In this document: in pieces, positions 1 to 5,715 of the stretch
How the letters are laid out: each line of letters starts with the position of its first letter
Position numbering within the stretch: the first letter of the stretch is position 1
Assembly: GCA_029940345.1 (NCBI GenBank)
Contig: JAOZRC010000271.1
Span: 1 to 7,176 of the forward strand
Direction of reading: 5' to 3'
DNA length: 7,176 nucleotides
DNA from: Desulfobacterales bacterium
Lineage (GTDB): Bacteria; Desulfobacterota; Desulfobacteria; Desulfobacterales; JAUCGF01
Made by a program: the position numbers and the translations under genes
Notes under the pieces: generated by a model
Database searches by the model: none
Told to the model about the DNA's origin: nothing
Seen by the model: the letters and a program-made list of their open reading frames with translations, nothing else

Positions 1-128
1 TGGTGGTAGATCCCATCGAACATGCCCATGCGATCATCGCCCATATCGACAAAAAACGGAAAGCTCTGGGTATCGATAAAGCCAGGGAACGGGTCATGAT
101 GGATTTTGCCGATCGCCAAGCGCTTTAG
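1..128 (+). CDS. acsA: CO dehydrogenase catalytic subunit, C-terminal fragment (probable)
   Basis: This is an open frame entering from the left edge (codons start at base 3) and ending at TAG 126-128, giving about 42 C-terminal residues. The visible peptide has a VDPIEHAHAIIAHIDKKR segment followed by KALGID and a charged end. From memory, a D-P-x-x-A then I-x-x-H-I-x-x-K-R-x-A-L-G pattern is typical of the end of bacterial Ni-Fe-S CO dehydrogenases (CooS/AcsA, prismane-like family). These reduce CO2 to CO and pass the CO to AcsB through an internal channel. Position agrees: acsA commonly sits directly before acsB, and the gap here is only 70 bases with no terminator-like hairpin, so co-transcription is likely. 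None of the metal-binding region is in the window, so the call rests on this short tail and on context. Another small acs-locus protein cannot be excluded. Confidence 0.6.
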   Translation, partial: VVDPIEHAHAIIAHIDKKRKALGIDKARERVMMDFADRQAL

Positions 129-186
129 GCATAATCTGAATCATGTTTTGTGAACTATAAATAAACAAATCTAAAATCCTCAACGA

Positions 187-192
187 AGGAGG
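187..192 (+). promoter_or_regulatory. Ribosome binding site of acsB
   Basis: AGGAGG lies six bases before the ATG at 199. It is a consensus Shine-Dalgarno sequence and fixes the acsB start. No other in-frame start is as well placed. Confidence 0.85.
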
Positions 193-198
193 AACATA

Positions 199-2412
199 AT
201 GTCAAGATTAATCGCATTTGCAGCCATTCAGGGCGGCTATAAAGTTGTTTCACAGGCCGACGGAGCGTATAAGAAAGCGCTTGCGACCTATAATGCGGAT
301 ACCAAGATCGGTTTTCCCAACACTGGCTATTATCTGCCGGTCATTTATTCACTTTTCGGAATCAAGGTTGAAACCCTTGAAGATTTGCAGGAACCTTTGG
401 ATATTGCACGGGGTCTTCTTCCAGAACATATCAAAGGAAAAAACTGGCTTCCTTTCCTCGGGCCGCTTTTGGATGCAGGCATGGCCGGCATCATATCCTA
501 TGAAATCATTGAAGCGCTCAGGTATCTTAACGAGCCTGATTTTTATATCCATGCCGAAGACCCGGATATTGATGCGGGTAAACTTTGGACTGGCGCCGCC
601 GACGATGTGATTTTCAGAAAAAGAGGGGTTGAGTTTGTTGACGGCACCGCACCGGGTTTTGCGGCCATCGTGGGTTCCGCTCCGGATGCTGCAACCGCCA
701 AGATGATCATTGAAGATTACCAGAAAAGAGGCCTTTACATGTTCCTGGCGGCAAACCATAACGGCACAACCGTACTTGAACAGCTTATTGAAGCCGGTGT
801 GCAGGTGGGATGGGGCACCCGAATCGCATGTTTCGGTCCTGACATTTCATCCGCAGTTTTTGCATTGGGCTTTGCAAATAGAGTGGCAATGGCCTTCGGC
901 GGTGTTCAGCCTGGTGATTATAAAAAGATTCTCATGTACAACAAAGAGAGAGTGTTTGCCTTTGTCAATGCGCTTGGTGACGTAGGCACGGAATGGGGCG
1001 TTGCTGCGGCAGGTGCTGTAAACTGGGGGTTCCCAACCATAGCGGACACCGATATTACCCAGATTCTTCCCACAGGCATCTGTACTTATGAGCATGTTGT
1101 CTCCCCGGTTTCCCATGATGAAATGTGTGCGAAATCGGTTGAAGTGCGTGGCCTTAAAACCCTGGTTTCCGATGTTGAGATTCCCTGTTCATTCGGTCCG
1201 GCGTACGAGGGTGAACGCGTGCGCGGCAAAGACCTTTGCTGTCAGATGGGCGGCGGTAAATCCCGTTGCACCGAACTGGTGAAAGGCGCTGAACTGGGCG
1301 AAATTGAGGACGGTAAAATCAACCTGATTGGTCCGGATATCACCGATATCAAAGAGGGTGGCGTCCTGCCGCTGGGCATTTATGTTCAGATAGCCAGTCG
1401 CGAATTTCAGGAAGATTTCGAGCCGATCCTGGAACGTCAGATTCACCATCTGATCAATTATATCCAGGGTGTTATGCACATCGGCCAGCGCGATATCTCT
1501 TGGATTCGAGTGGGCAAAGCCGGTAAGGAAAAGGGCTTTACGCTCAAGGATATTGGTGTTGTACTGCACGCCAAGTTCCATCAGGATTTCAGCAAAATCG
1601 TGGACAAAGTCGAGGTTACGCTTTACACGAATAAAGATGATGTTGATAAACTCACCGAGCGCGCCCGCGCCGAATATAACAAACGGGATGCCCGCGTTGA
1701 CAGTATGACTGATGAAGACGTGGAAACCTATTACTCCTGTACGCTGTGCCAGTCTTTTGCGCCCTCGCATGTCTGTTCGGTCAGCCCGGAAAGAACCGGA
1801 CTTTGCGGCGCGTATAACTGGATGGACTGCAAGGCTTCTTTTGAGATCAATCCCACCGGCCCGAACCAGCCGATTGAAAAAGGGGAATGTATTGATCCCA
1901 AACTGGGTCAATGGAAAGGTGTCAACGATTTTGTTTATAAAGCTTCGCGTGGTGCCATCACCCATTATAACTTCTACTCTATGGTGCAAGACCCGATGAC
2001 CACCTGCGGTTGCTGTGAGGCTATCGCTGCCATGCTGCCTGCCTGTAACGGCGTTATGACCGTAAGCCGCGAATATACCGGTGAAACGCCCTGTGGCATG
2101 AAATTCACCACGCTGGCCGGTGTTATGGGCGGCGGATTGTCTTCGCCCGGTTTTGTCGGCCATTCCAAGTTTAACATCACCCAAGGCAAGTTTTTGCTCG
2201 GCGACGGCGGACTGTTGCGGATGGTCTGGATGCCCAAAGCGTTGAAAGAAGAGATCAAGGAAAGATTGATCAAACGCGGTGAAGACATGGGTGTTGCGGA
2301 CTTGATTGACAAAATCGCCGATGAGACGGTGGGTGTCACTGAGGAAGAGATTCTGCCATTCCTCGAAAAAGTCGGACATCCGGCCTTGAAGATGGACCCG
2401 CTGATCGGTTAA
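199..2412 (+). CDS. acsB: Acetyl-CoA synthase (CODH/ACS beta subunit, bacterial AcsB)
   Basis: The 737-residue protein condenses CO, a methyl group from the corrinoid iron-sulfur protein and CoA into acetyl-CoA, in the cytoplasmic CODH/ACS complex. All A-cluster ligands are visible. Cys514, Cys517, Cys526 and Cys536 (YYSCTLC, then SHVC, then GLC) should hold the [4Fe-4S] cubane, with Cys517 bridging to the proximal nickel. Cys603-Gly604-Cys605 (TTCGC) should bind the distal nickel. Their spacing (3, 9, 10, 67, 2) equals that of Moorella thermoacetica AcsB (Cys506/509/518/528/595/597, from memory), shifted by eight. The long N-terminal region (about 1-320, CODH-contacting in the bacterial enzyme) is present, unlike archaeal CdhC, and the total length fits the bacterial form (about 730). 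The C-terminus DKIADETVGVTEEEILPFLE followed by GHPALKMDP is also characteristic. The start is set by AGGAGG at 187-192. It follows the probable acsA closely and is separated from acsC by a hairpin-rich spacer. No frameshift or missing key residue is seen. Confidence 0.97.
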   Translation: MSRLIAFAAIQGGYKVVSQADGAYKKALATYNADTKIGFPNTGYYLPVIYSLFGIKVETLEDLQEPLDIARGLLPEHIKGKNWLPFLGPLLDAGMAGIISYEIIEALRYLNEPDFYIHAEDPDIDAGKLWTGAADDVIFRKRGVEFVDGTAPGFAAIVGSAPDAATAKMIIEDYQKRGLYMFLAANHNGTTVLEQLIEAGVQVGWGTRIACFGPDISSAVFALGFANRVAMAFGGVQPGDYKKILMYNKERVFAFVNALGDVGTEWGVAAAGAVNWGFPTIADTDITQILPTGICTYEHVVSPVSHDEMCAKSVEVRGLKTLVSDVEIPCSFGPAYEGERVRGKDLCCQMGGGKSRCTELVKGAELGEIEDGKINLIGPDITDIKEGGVLPLGIYVQIASREFQEDFEPILERQIHHLINYIQGVMHIGQRDISWIRVGKAGKEKGFTLKDIGVVLHAKFHQDFSKIVDKVEVTLYTNKDDVDKLTERARAEYNKRDARVDSMTDEDVETYYSCTLCQSFAPSHVCSVSPERTGLCGAYNWMDCKASFEINPTGPNQPIEKGECIDPKLGQWKGVNDFVYKASRGAITHYNFYSMVQDPMTTCGCCEAIAAMLPACNGVMTVSREYTGETPCGMKFTTLAGVMGGGLSSPGFVGHSKFNITQGKFLLGDGGLLRMVWMPKALKEEIKERLIKRGEDMGVADLIDKIADETVGVTEEEILPFLEKVGHPALKMDPLIG

Positions 2413-2415
2413 AGG

Positions 2416-2447
2416 AATTCGGAATACGAAGTATCAGTTTCCGAATT
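2416..2447. repeat. Perfect 9-bp inverted repeat with heptad-like left arm
   Basis: AATTCGGAA at 2416-2424 pairs exactly with TTCCGAATT at 2439-2447, leaving a 14-base loop. It starts four bases after the acsB stop codon. The left part reads as two successive 7-mers differing at one position (GGAATTC 2414-2420, GGAATAC 2421-2427), the same kind of 7-bp rhythm as in the acsC-acsE spacer. It could be an RNA hairpin affecting the acsB mRNA 3' end or a remnant of a short dispersed repeat. No T-tract follows, so it is not a standard terminator. Confidence 0.6.
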
Positions 2448-2461
2448 TGAAAAAACGTGTC

Positions 2462-2489
2462 AGGGCATCCTGATTGATCAGGATGCCTT
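2462..2489 (+). terminator. Strong hairpin in acsB-acsC spacer (possible attenuator or partial terminator)
   Basis: GGCATCCTGA (2464-2473) pairs perfectly with TCAGGATGCC (2478-2487) across a TTGA tetraloop. A G-U and an A-T pair extend it to a 12-bp stem. The following bases (TTTGACAACTTTCTT) are T-rich but interrupted, so termination would be partial. Placed between two genes whose products act together, it may tune acsC relative to acsB or protect the acsB 3' end. As DNA it is also a near-perfect dyad that a regulator could bind. Confidence 0.55.
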
Positions 2490-2514
2490 TGACAACTTTC
2501 TTCTAACGAATAAA

Positions 2515-2539
2515 AAGGCGGCGTTCACAACGCCGCCTT
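2515..2539. terminator. GC-rich hairpin upstream of acsC
   Basis: AAGGCGGCGTT (2515-2525) pairs with AACGCCGCCTT (2529-2539) across a three-base CAC loop, an 11-bp perfect stem. It is preceded by a run of A and followed by TTATGTTT, so it resembles a weak, roughly bidirectional terminator. It ends about 18 bases before the acsC Shine-Dalgarno sequence, so it could also shape the acsC translation start region or mark an mRNA processing site. A 10-base palindrome TGTTTAAACA (2541-2550) follows directly. Confidence 0.55.
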
Positions 2540-2570
2540 ATGTTTAAACATATAATGTAAGGAGACCAAT

Positions 2571-3911
2571 ATGGCATTAACCGGTATTCAGATTTTCAAG
2601 CTATTGCCAAAAACCAATTGTAAAGAATGCGGTGTCCCCACTTGTCTGGCTTTTGCGATGAACCTGGCTTCGGGTAAAGCGGAGCTGGATGCTTGCCCGT
2701 ATGTGTCGGATGAAGCGCGTGAACAACTGTCCGCAGCATCGGCTCCGCCCATACGTCCGGTAGCGTTAGGTAAAGGCGTGCGTAGTTGCACAACCGGCGG
2801 TGAAACCGTTCAGTACCGTCATGAAAAAACATTCTATAACCCCACCGTGTTTGCCGCTCAGGTCAGTTCGGATATCACCCCGGCAGACCTGGAGGCCAAA
2901 CTGAAAACATGGAACGCCTTTCAATTTGAAAGGGTGGGCCTGAATTTACGACCTGAAATGGCAGCCGTCAAAGATGTCAACGGCGATGCGGCCGCGTTTG
3001 CCGCTACGGCCAAAACGATTGCCGAAACATCGGAATTCAACATTGTCCTGATGTCCGAAGACGCCGATGTGATGAAAGCCGGCATCGAAGCAGCCGGATT
3101 TAAAAGACCGTTGATCTATGCGGCCACCGCAGAGAATGCGGATGCCTTCGGCGCCTTGGCCAAAGATAATGACCTGCCGTTGGCGGTGAAAGCCGATTCC
3201 GTGGAAAACCTGATTCCGCTGACTGACAAGCTCACAGGAATGGGGTTGAAAGACCTGGTCATCGATTCGGGTGCACGGGAAGTCAAACAGGCGTTGGAAG
3301 ATCAGATCATCATTCGCCGGGCGGCTCTTAAATCCGGCAATCGGTCGTTGGGATTCCCCACCATTACATTCCCATGTGAGATGGCGTCCAATCTGGATAT
3401 GGAAACCGCTATTGCGGCGATGTTTGTTGCGAAATATGGCGGCATTGTCATACTGTCCGACTATACCGGTGAAAGCATTTTCCCGCTCCTGCTGGAACGG
3501 TTGAATATTTACACCGATCCGCAACGACCCATGACAGTCACACCGGGTATCTATGAAATCGGCAATCCGGATGAAAATTCACCTGTGCTGGTGACCACCA
3601 ACTTTGCGTTGACCTATTTTATCGTATCCGGTGAAATTGAGGGCAGCAAAGTACCGTGCTGGCTCATTATCCACGATTCCGAGGGTCTGTCCGTTATGAC
3701 AGCCTGGGCGGCCGGAAAATTCTCTGGTGATGATGTCGGCCTTGCGATCAAAAAATGCGGCATCATGGATAAGGTGAAACACACCGAGCTGATCATCCCC
3801 GGTTACGCCGCTGCCATCTCCGGCGACGTGGAAGAGGAACTGCCCGGTTGGACCATCACCGTAGGACCGCGTGAAGCCGCGCATCTTCCTGCGTTTCTTA
3901 AAACCAAATAA
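2571..3911 (+). CDS. acsC: Corrinoid iron-sulfur protein large subunit (CODH/ACS gamma subunit)
   Basis: The 446-residue protein is the large subunit of the CFeSP. The CFeSP carries the cobamide that takes the methyl group from methyl-tetrahydrofolate via AcsE and hands it to the A-cluster of AcsB. The N-terminal [4Fe-4S] domain is clear: Cys17, Cys20, Cys25 and Cys42 in LPKTNCKECGVPTCLAF then DACPYVS, the signature of AcsC/CdhE. That cluster reactivates cob(II)amide. The middle region (about 100-325) fits the TIM-barrel domain. The C-terminal part (about 330-446, including TNFALTYF around 343-350 and a W-L-I-I-H-D-S-E-G-L-S-V segment) corresponds to the cobamide-binding domain that pairs with AcsD. 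The length matches the family (about 445). TAAGGAG (2558-2564) lies six bases before the ATG. The partner acsD is not in this window, so it must lie elsewhere. Confidence 0.96.
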   Translation: MALTGIQIFKLLPKTNCKECGVPTCLAFAMNLASGKAELDACPYVSDEAREQLSAASAPPIRPVALGKGVRSCTTGGETVQYRHEKTFYNPTVFAAQVSSDITPADLEAKLKTWNAFQFERVGLNLRPEMAAVKDVNGDAAAFAATAKTIAETSEFNIVLMSEDADVMKAGIEAAGFKRPLIYAATAENADAFGALAKDNDLPLAVKADSVENLIPLTDKLTGMGLKDLVIDSGAREVKQALEDQIIIRRAALKSGNRSLGFPTITFPCEMASNLDMETAIAAMFVAKYGGIVILSDYTGESIFPLLLERLNIYTDPQRPMTVTPGIYEIGNPDENSPVLVTTNFALTYFIVSGEIEGSKVPCWLIIHDSEGLSVMTAWAAGKFSGDDVGLAIKKCGIMDKVKHTELIIPGYAAAISGDVEEELPGWTITVGPREAAHLPAFLKTK

Positions 3912-3923
3912 TATTGATTCGTA

Positions 3924-3973
3924 AAACGTGAAATGTGATTATTGCCATTTCACGTTTCACGCTTCATTCATCA
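3924..3973. repeat. 12-bp inverted repeat built on degenerate 7-bp units, acsC-acsE spacer
   Basis: AAACGTGAAATG (3924-3935) pairs exactly with CATTTCACGTTT (3946-3957) across a 10-base loop. The right arm continues as three successive heptamers, each differing from the next by one base: CATTTCA (3946-3952), CGTTTCA (3953-3959) and CGCTTCA (3960-3966). A fourth, poorer one (TTCATCA) follows. The left arm holds two heptamers, AACGTGA and AATGTGA. The structure lies just upstream of the acsE Shine-Dalgarno sequence. It may be a short dispersed repeat, an RNA hairpin that stabilises the acsC mRNA, or both. There is no T-tract, so termination is unlikely. Confidence 0.7.
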
Positions 3974-3991
3974 AAATAAGAAGGAGGCACT

Positions 3992-4885
3992 ATGCTGCTG
4001 ATTGGTGAAAGTTTAAATGTGATTTCCACAAAGATCGGTAGAGCGTATAAAGAGCGCGATCCCAAGCCGATCCAAGAAGAAGCCCTTTTTCAAAAGGAAA
4101 AGGGCATGGATTTTATTGATATCAACCTGGGACCGGCCAAAAAAGATGGCCACGAATTGATGCCCTGGGTGGTTCAAACCGTGCAGGAAGTCGTTTCGGA
4201 TGTCCCGCTCGCATTGGATACATCCAACATCAACGCCATCGAAGCCGCTCTCAAGGTCATCAAACCGGCCGGCGAACAGGCGCACATCATCAATTCGATC
4301 ATGGTGCGTCCTGAAAGATATGAACCCATGGTTCCCCTTGCCGTTGATAACAACGCCGATTTCATCTGCCTGTTGTGGGGCCCTGACGGCTTGCCGCGCG
4401 ACGAAAATGAACGCGCCGCTCTGGCCGTTGAATTGATGTACTTTGCCAACGAAGCCGGCATCCCTAACGAAAAAATCTGGGTGGACGGCATCGTCACCCC
4501 GGTGAATATTCAACAACCGCAATTAATGAGCCTTATGGATTTCCAGGCAATGCTGCAAGACATCGCCCCAGGCGCTAAAAGCACCTGCGGCCTGTCCAAC
4601 ATCTCCAACGGCCCGCCCGACAACCTGCGCCCGATTCTGAACCAAACCTATATGGTTATGCTGGAAAGAAACGGAATGCACTCAGTCATCGCCGATCCGC
4701 TGGATGACACTCTCATCGCCATCGCCAAAGGCCAACGCCAGGACATTGTCGATCTGATTCACAATACTATGGATGAAAACGCACCCGACATGGCCTCTCT
4801 TTCCAAAGAGATGCAAGACTATAAAAAAACTGTGGATGTCATTTTGGGCAGATCGCTTTATTCCGATTCTTGGCTTGAGGTCTAG
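3992..4885 (+). CDS. acsE: Methyltetrahydrofolate:corrinoid iron-sulfur protein methyltransferase (AcsE-type)
   Basis: The 297-residue protein has a single pterin-binding (dihydropteroate synthase-like TIM barrel) domain. It transfers the methyl group of 5-methyl-tetrahydrofolate to Co(I) of the CFeSP. The start MLLIGESLNVI, then FIDINLGPA, LALDTSN (Asp76, Asn79), the IINS segment (Asn101), WVDGIVTP (Asp165) and GLSN (Asn203) align with pterin-binding segments of Moorella AcsE (LCLDSTN, INS, IDPLILP, GLSN, from memory). In Moorella the last of these holds the Asn implicated in N5 protonation. The protein is about 35 residues longer than Moorella AcsE (262). The extra length is a helical, charged segment at about 247-279, before KTVDVILGRSLYSDSWLEV. 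AAGGAGG at 3981-3987 sits four bases before the ATG. The acs context supports AcsE, though related MtgA/MtvB-type corrinoid methyltransferases share the fold. It is the last gene before a strong terminator. Confidence 0.9.
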   Translation: MLLIGESLNVISTKIGRAYKERDPKPIQEEALFQKEKGMDFIDINLGPAKKDGHELMPWVVQTVQEVVSDVPLALDTSNINAIEAALKVIKPAGEQAHIINSIMVRPERYEPMVPLAVDNNADFICLLWGPDGLPRDENERAALAVELMYFANEAGIPNEKIWVDGIVTPVNIQQPQLMSLMDFQAMLQDIAPGAKSTCGLSNISNGPPDNLRPILNQTYMVMLERNGMHSVIADPLDDTLIAIAKGQRQDIVDLIHNTMDENAPDMASLSKEMQDYKKTVDVILGRSLYSDSWLEV

Positions 4886-4905
4886 TTTTAATTATTTCCA
4901 CTCCC

Positions 4906-4937
4906 AAGCCTCTCCGTTTTACGGAGGGGCTTTTTTT
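4906..4937 (+). terminator. Rho-independent terminator of the acs operon
   Basis: AAGCCTCTCCGT (4906-4917) pairs with ACGGAGGGGCTT (4921-4932) across a TTT loop. This gives a 12-bp stem with one G-U pair, running straight into seven T residues (4931-4937). It lies 20 bases past the acsE stop and marks the end of the acs transcription unit and the edge of the balanced-GC region. Confidence 0.93.
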
Positions 4938-4947
4938 ATTAGCAAGC
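4937..4947. repeat. 11-bp inverted repeat, left copy, at the edge of the AT-rich segment
   Basis: TATTAGCAAGC begins on the last T of the acs terminator. Its exact reverse complement, GCTTGCTAATA, lies at 7157-7167, beyond the last gene. The two copies enclose all five AT-rich genes. Allowing one mismatch, the match extends to 13 of 14 bases (4934-4947 with 7157-7170). Several 11-bp inverted matches are expected by chance in a window of this size, so only the placement is suggestive. Confidence 0.35.
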
Positions 4948-4991
4948 TGTATAGTGCGATTTTTCGCCAAGCAATACAAACCAATCCATTT

Positions 4992-4999
4992 AAAGGAGG
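4992..4999 (+). promoter_or_regulatory. Ribosome binding site deciding the antitoxin start
   Basis: AAAGGAGG lies five bases before the ATG at 5005. An in-frame ATG at 4954 would add 17 residues (MRFFAKQYKPIHLKEVS) but has no such site, and it would translate through this one. The 5005 start also gives the normal DUF433 N-terminus. Confidence 0.85.
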
Positions 5000-5004
5000 T
5001 TTCT

Positions 5005-5280
5005 ATGATTCATAATAATATTTTAAACAGAATCACAGCAGATCAAAATGTAATGGTTGGAAAGCCTGTTATAAGAGGCTTAAGAATAACTGTGGAACAA
5101 ATTCTAAAATCATTAGCAAACGGTATCACTGTGGAAGAACTGTTAGAAGATTATCCTATTTTGGAAAAAGAAGATATACAAGCTGTGCTTTTATATGCTT
5201 ATGAAAAAGTCAGCAGTGAAAAAATTTATTCAATAAAGGTAAGTTATGGTTCAGCGGGAAAAGCTAAAGTTTTTGGTTGA
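5005..5280 (+). CDS. DUF433 family antitoxin (VapB-like)
   Basis: The 91-residue protein belongs to the DUF433 (COG2442) family of small winged-helix proteins that act as antitoxins and probably as DNA-binding autorepressors. The signature is clear: NRITADQNVMVGKPVIRGLR (residues 8-27) followed by ITVEQILKSLANGITVEELL and YPILEKEDIQAVLLYA. The usual G-T-R-I of the family is G-L-R-I here. The start at 5005 is chosen on the AAAGGAGG site. The last 11 residues (YGSAGKAKVFG) are encoded in the 35 bases that overlap the toxin gene in another frame, so the tail is probably constrained by that gene and not part of the conserved fold. The gene follows the acs terminator by 67 bases and should have its own promoter. 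TATAGT at 4950-4955 is a possible -10 element but lacks a convincing -35. Its partner is the DUF5615 protein directly downstream. Base use is much more AT-rich than in the acs genes. Confidence 0.87.
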   Translation: MIHNNILNRITADQNVMVGKPVIRGLRITVEQILKSLANGITVEELLEDYPILEKEDIQAVLLYAYEKVSSEKIYSIKVSYGSAGKAKVFG

Positions 5281-5578
5281 TGTAGGCGTCGGCAGAAAAG
5301 TGGAACAATGGCTTAAAGAAAACGGATATGATGTTAAATCAGTGATAGATATTGATCCGCGAATGCCAGATAACCAGATACTTAAAACTGCTGAATCTGA
5401 TCTCAGAACAGTTCTGACAATGGATAAAGATTTTGGAGAACTCGTTTTTAAAAACAGACAAAATCATAAAGGTGTACTTATATTACGACTTGAAGACGCA
5501 AAAGTATCGGTCTGGACGATGCCAGAGAAGCTATTGAAGCCGCAGATAAAATTGAAGGATTTGTGTCGGATAGAATAG
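5246..5578 (+). CDS. DUF5615 PIN-like toxin, C-terminus frameshifted
   Basis: The 110-residue product is a DUF5615 (COG4634, Mut7-C/PIN-like) protein, the usual toxin partner of DUF433 antitoxins and a predicted RNase. The N-terminal LKFLVDVGVGRKVEQWL segment (Asp12), the DIDPRMPDNQIL segment (Asp35, Asp37, Asp42) and TMDKDFGELVF (Asp60, Asp62) hold the acidic residues expected of a PIN-like active site. GVLILRLEDA (76-85) completes the recognisable domain. The remaining 25 residues, ending in KDLCRIE, do not look like the family. In the -1 frame the same DNA reads KSIGLDDAREAIEAADKIEG then FVSDRIDISFKNLK, ending at TAA 5602-5604, which looks like a natural helical tail. One more A in the run at 5500-5503 would restore a 119-residue protein. 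The gene is thus lightly broken, or expressed by -1 slippage, or affected by a read error. The start ATG has AAAGG six bases upstream and overlaps the antitoxin gene by 35 bases. Confidence 0.82.
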   Translation: MVQREKLKFLVDVGVGRKVEQWLKENGYDVKSVIDIDPRMPDNQILKTAESDLRTVLTMDKDFGELVFKNRQNHKGVLILRLEDAKVSVWTMPEKLLKPQIKLKDLCRIE

Positions 5579-5604
5579 ACATTTCGTTCAAAAATTTAAA
5601 ATAA
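5494..5604 (+). other. Probable displaced C-terminal coding segment of the toxin (-1 frame)
   Basis: Relative to the toxin frame, the -1 frame is open from 5494 to the TAA at 5602-5604. It encodes a plausible amphipathic tail (DDAREAIEAADKIEGFVSDR and onward). The frame is closed upstream by TGA at 5491-5493, so the crossing must occur between about 5494 and 5520. The four-A run at 5500-5503 is the likeliest site. Confidence 0.65.
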
Positions 5605-5606
5605 AT

Positions 5607-5676
5607 GTCTGATTATAAGGGATTTGGGGATATCGCGGTCTCCTCATGAATCAGTTATAATCAGACCTTATTTTTT
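5607..5676 (+). terminator. Large hairpin with T-tract after the toxin-antitoxin pair
   Basis: GTCTGATTATAA (5607-5618) pairs perfectly with TTATAATCAGAC (5655-5666), and a T-rich run (5668-5676, six T at the end) follows. The 36-base loop can fold further: GATT (5621-5624) with AATC (5649-5652), and GGGGA (5626-5630) with TCTCC (5639-5643). It is probably the terminator of the toxin-antitoxin transcript. The long structured loop is unusual for a plain terminator and might point to a mobile repeat or a structured RNA. Confidence 0.6.
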
Positions 5677-5715
5677 CGTTGCAAACCTTAGTAGCAAAAA
5701 TACCAATCTATCTCT

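Noticed and set aside
148..177. TTGTGA and TAAAAT, 18 apart, as a promoter between acsA and acsB
   Set aside because: The implied start of transcription would fall in the acsB ribosome site. It is more likely an AT-rich operon spacer.
1189..2379. Long (396-aa) minus-strand open frame inside acsB
   Set aside because: It is fully antisense to acsB, whose A-cluster motifs are unmistakable. The translation has no recognisable domain and is a typical shadow of a codon-biased gene.
2489..2516. TTGACA (2489-2494) with TAAAAA (2511-2516) as an acsC promoter
   Set aside because: The -35 is perfect but the -10 matches only four of six and the spacing is 16. It overlaps hairpin arms, so support is too thin to annotate.
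2551..2556. Perfect TATAAT just before acsC as a promoter -10
   Set aside because: Transcription would begin within or after the acsC Shine-Dalgarno site, and no -35 stands at the right distance.
2946..3524. 192-aa minus-strand open frame inside acsC
   Set aside because: Antisense shadow of acsC, with no family likeness and no plausible ribosome site.
4013..4522. 169-aa minus-strand open frame inside acsE
   Set aside because: Antisense shadow of the methyltransferase gene with no family likeness.
4956..4967. GCGA-TTTT-TCGC dyad as an antitoxin operator
   Set aside because: Only four base pairs, so it cannot be distinguished from chance.
4954..5004. Upstream ATG (4954) as the antitoxin start
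   Set aside because: It would add a non-family N-terminus and would place the strong AAAGGAGG site inside the coding sequence.
5605..5649. 14-codon frame starting ATG 5605 (MSDYKGFGDIAVSS)
   Set aside because: No Shine-Dalgarno site, very short, and located inside the hairpin.
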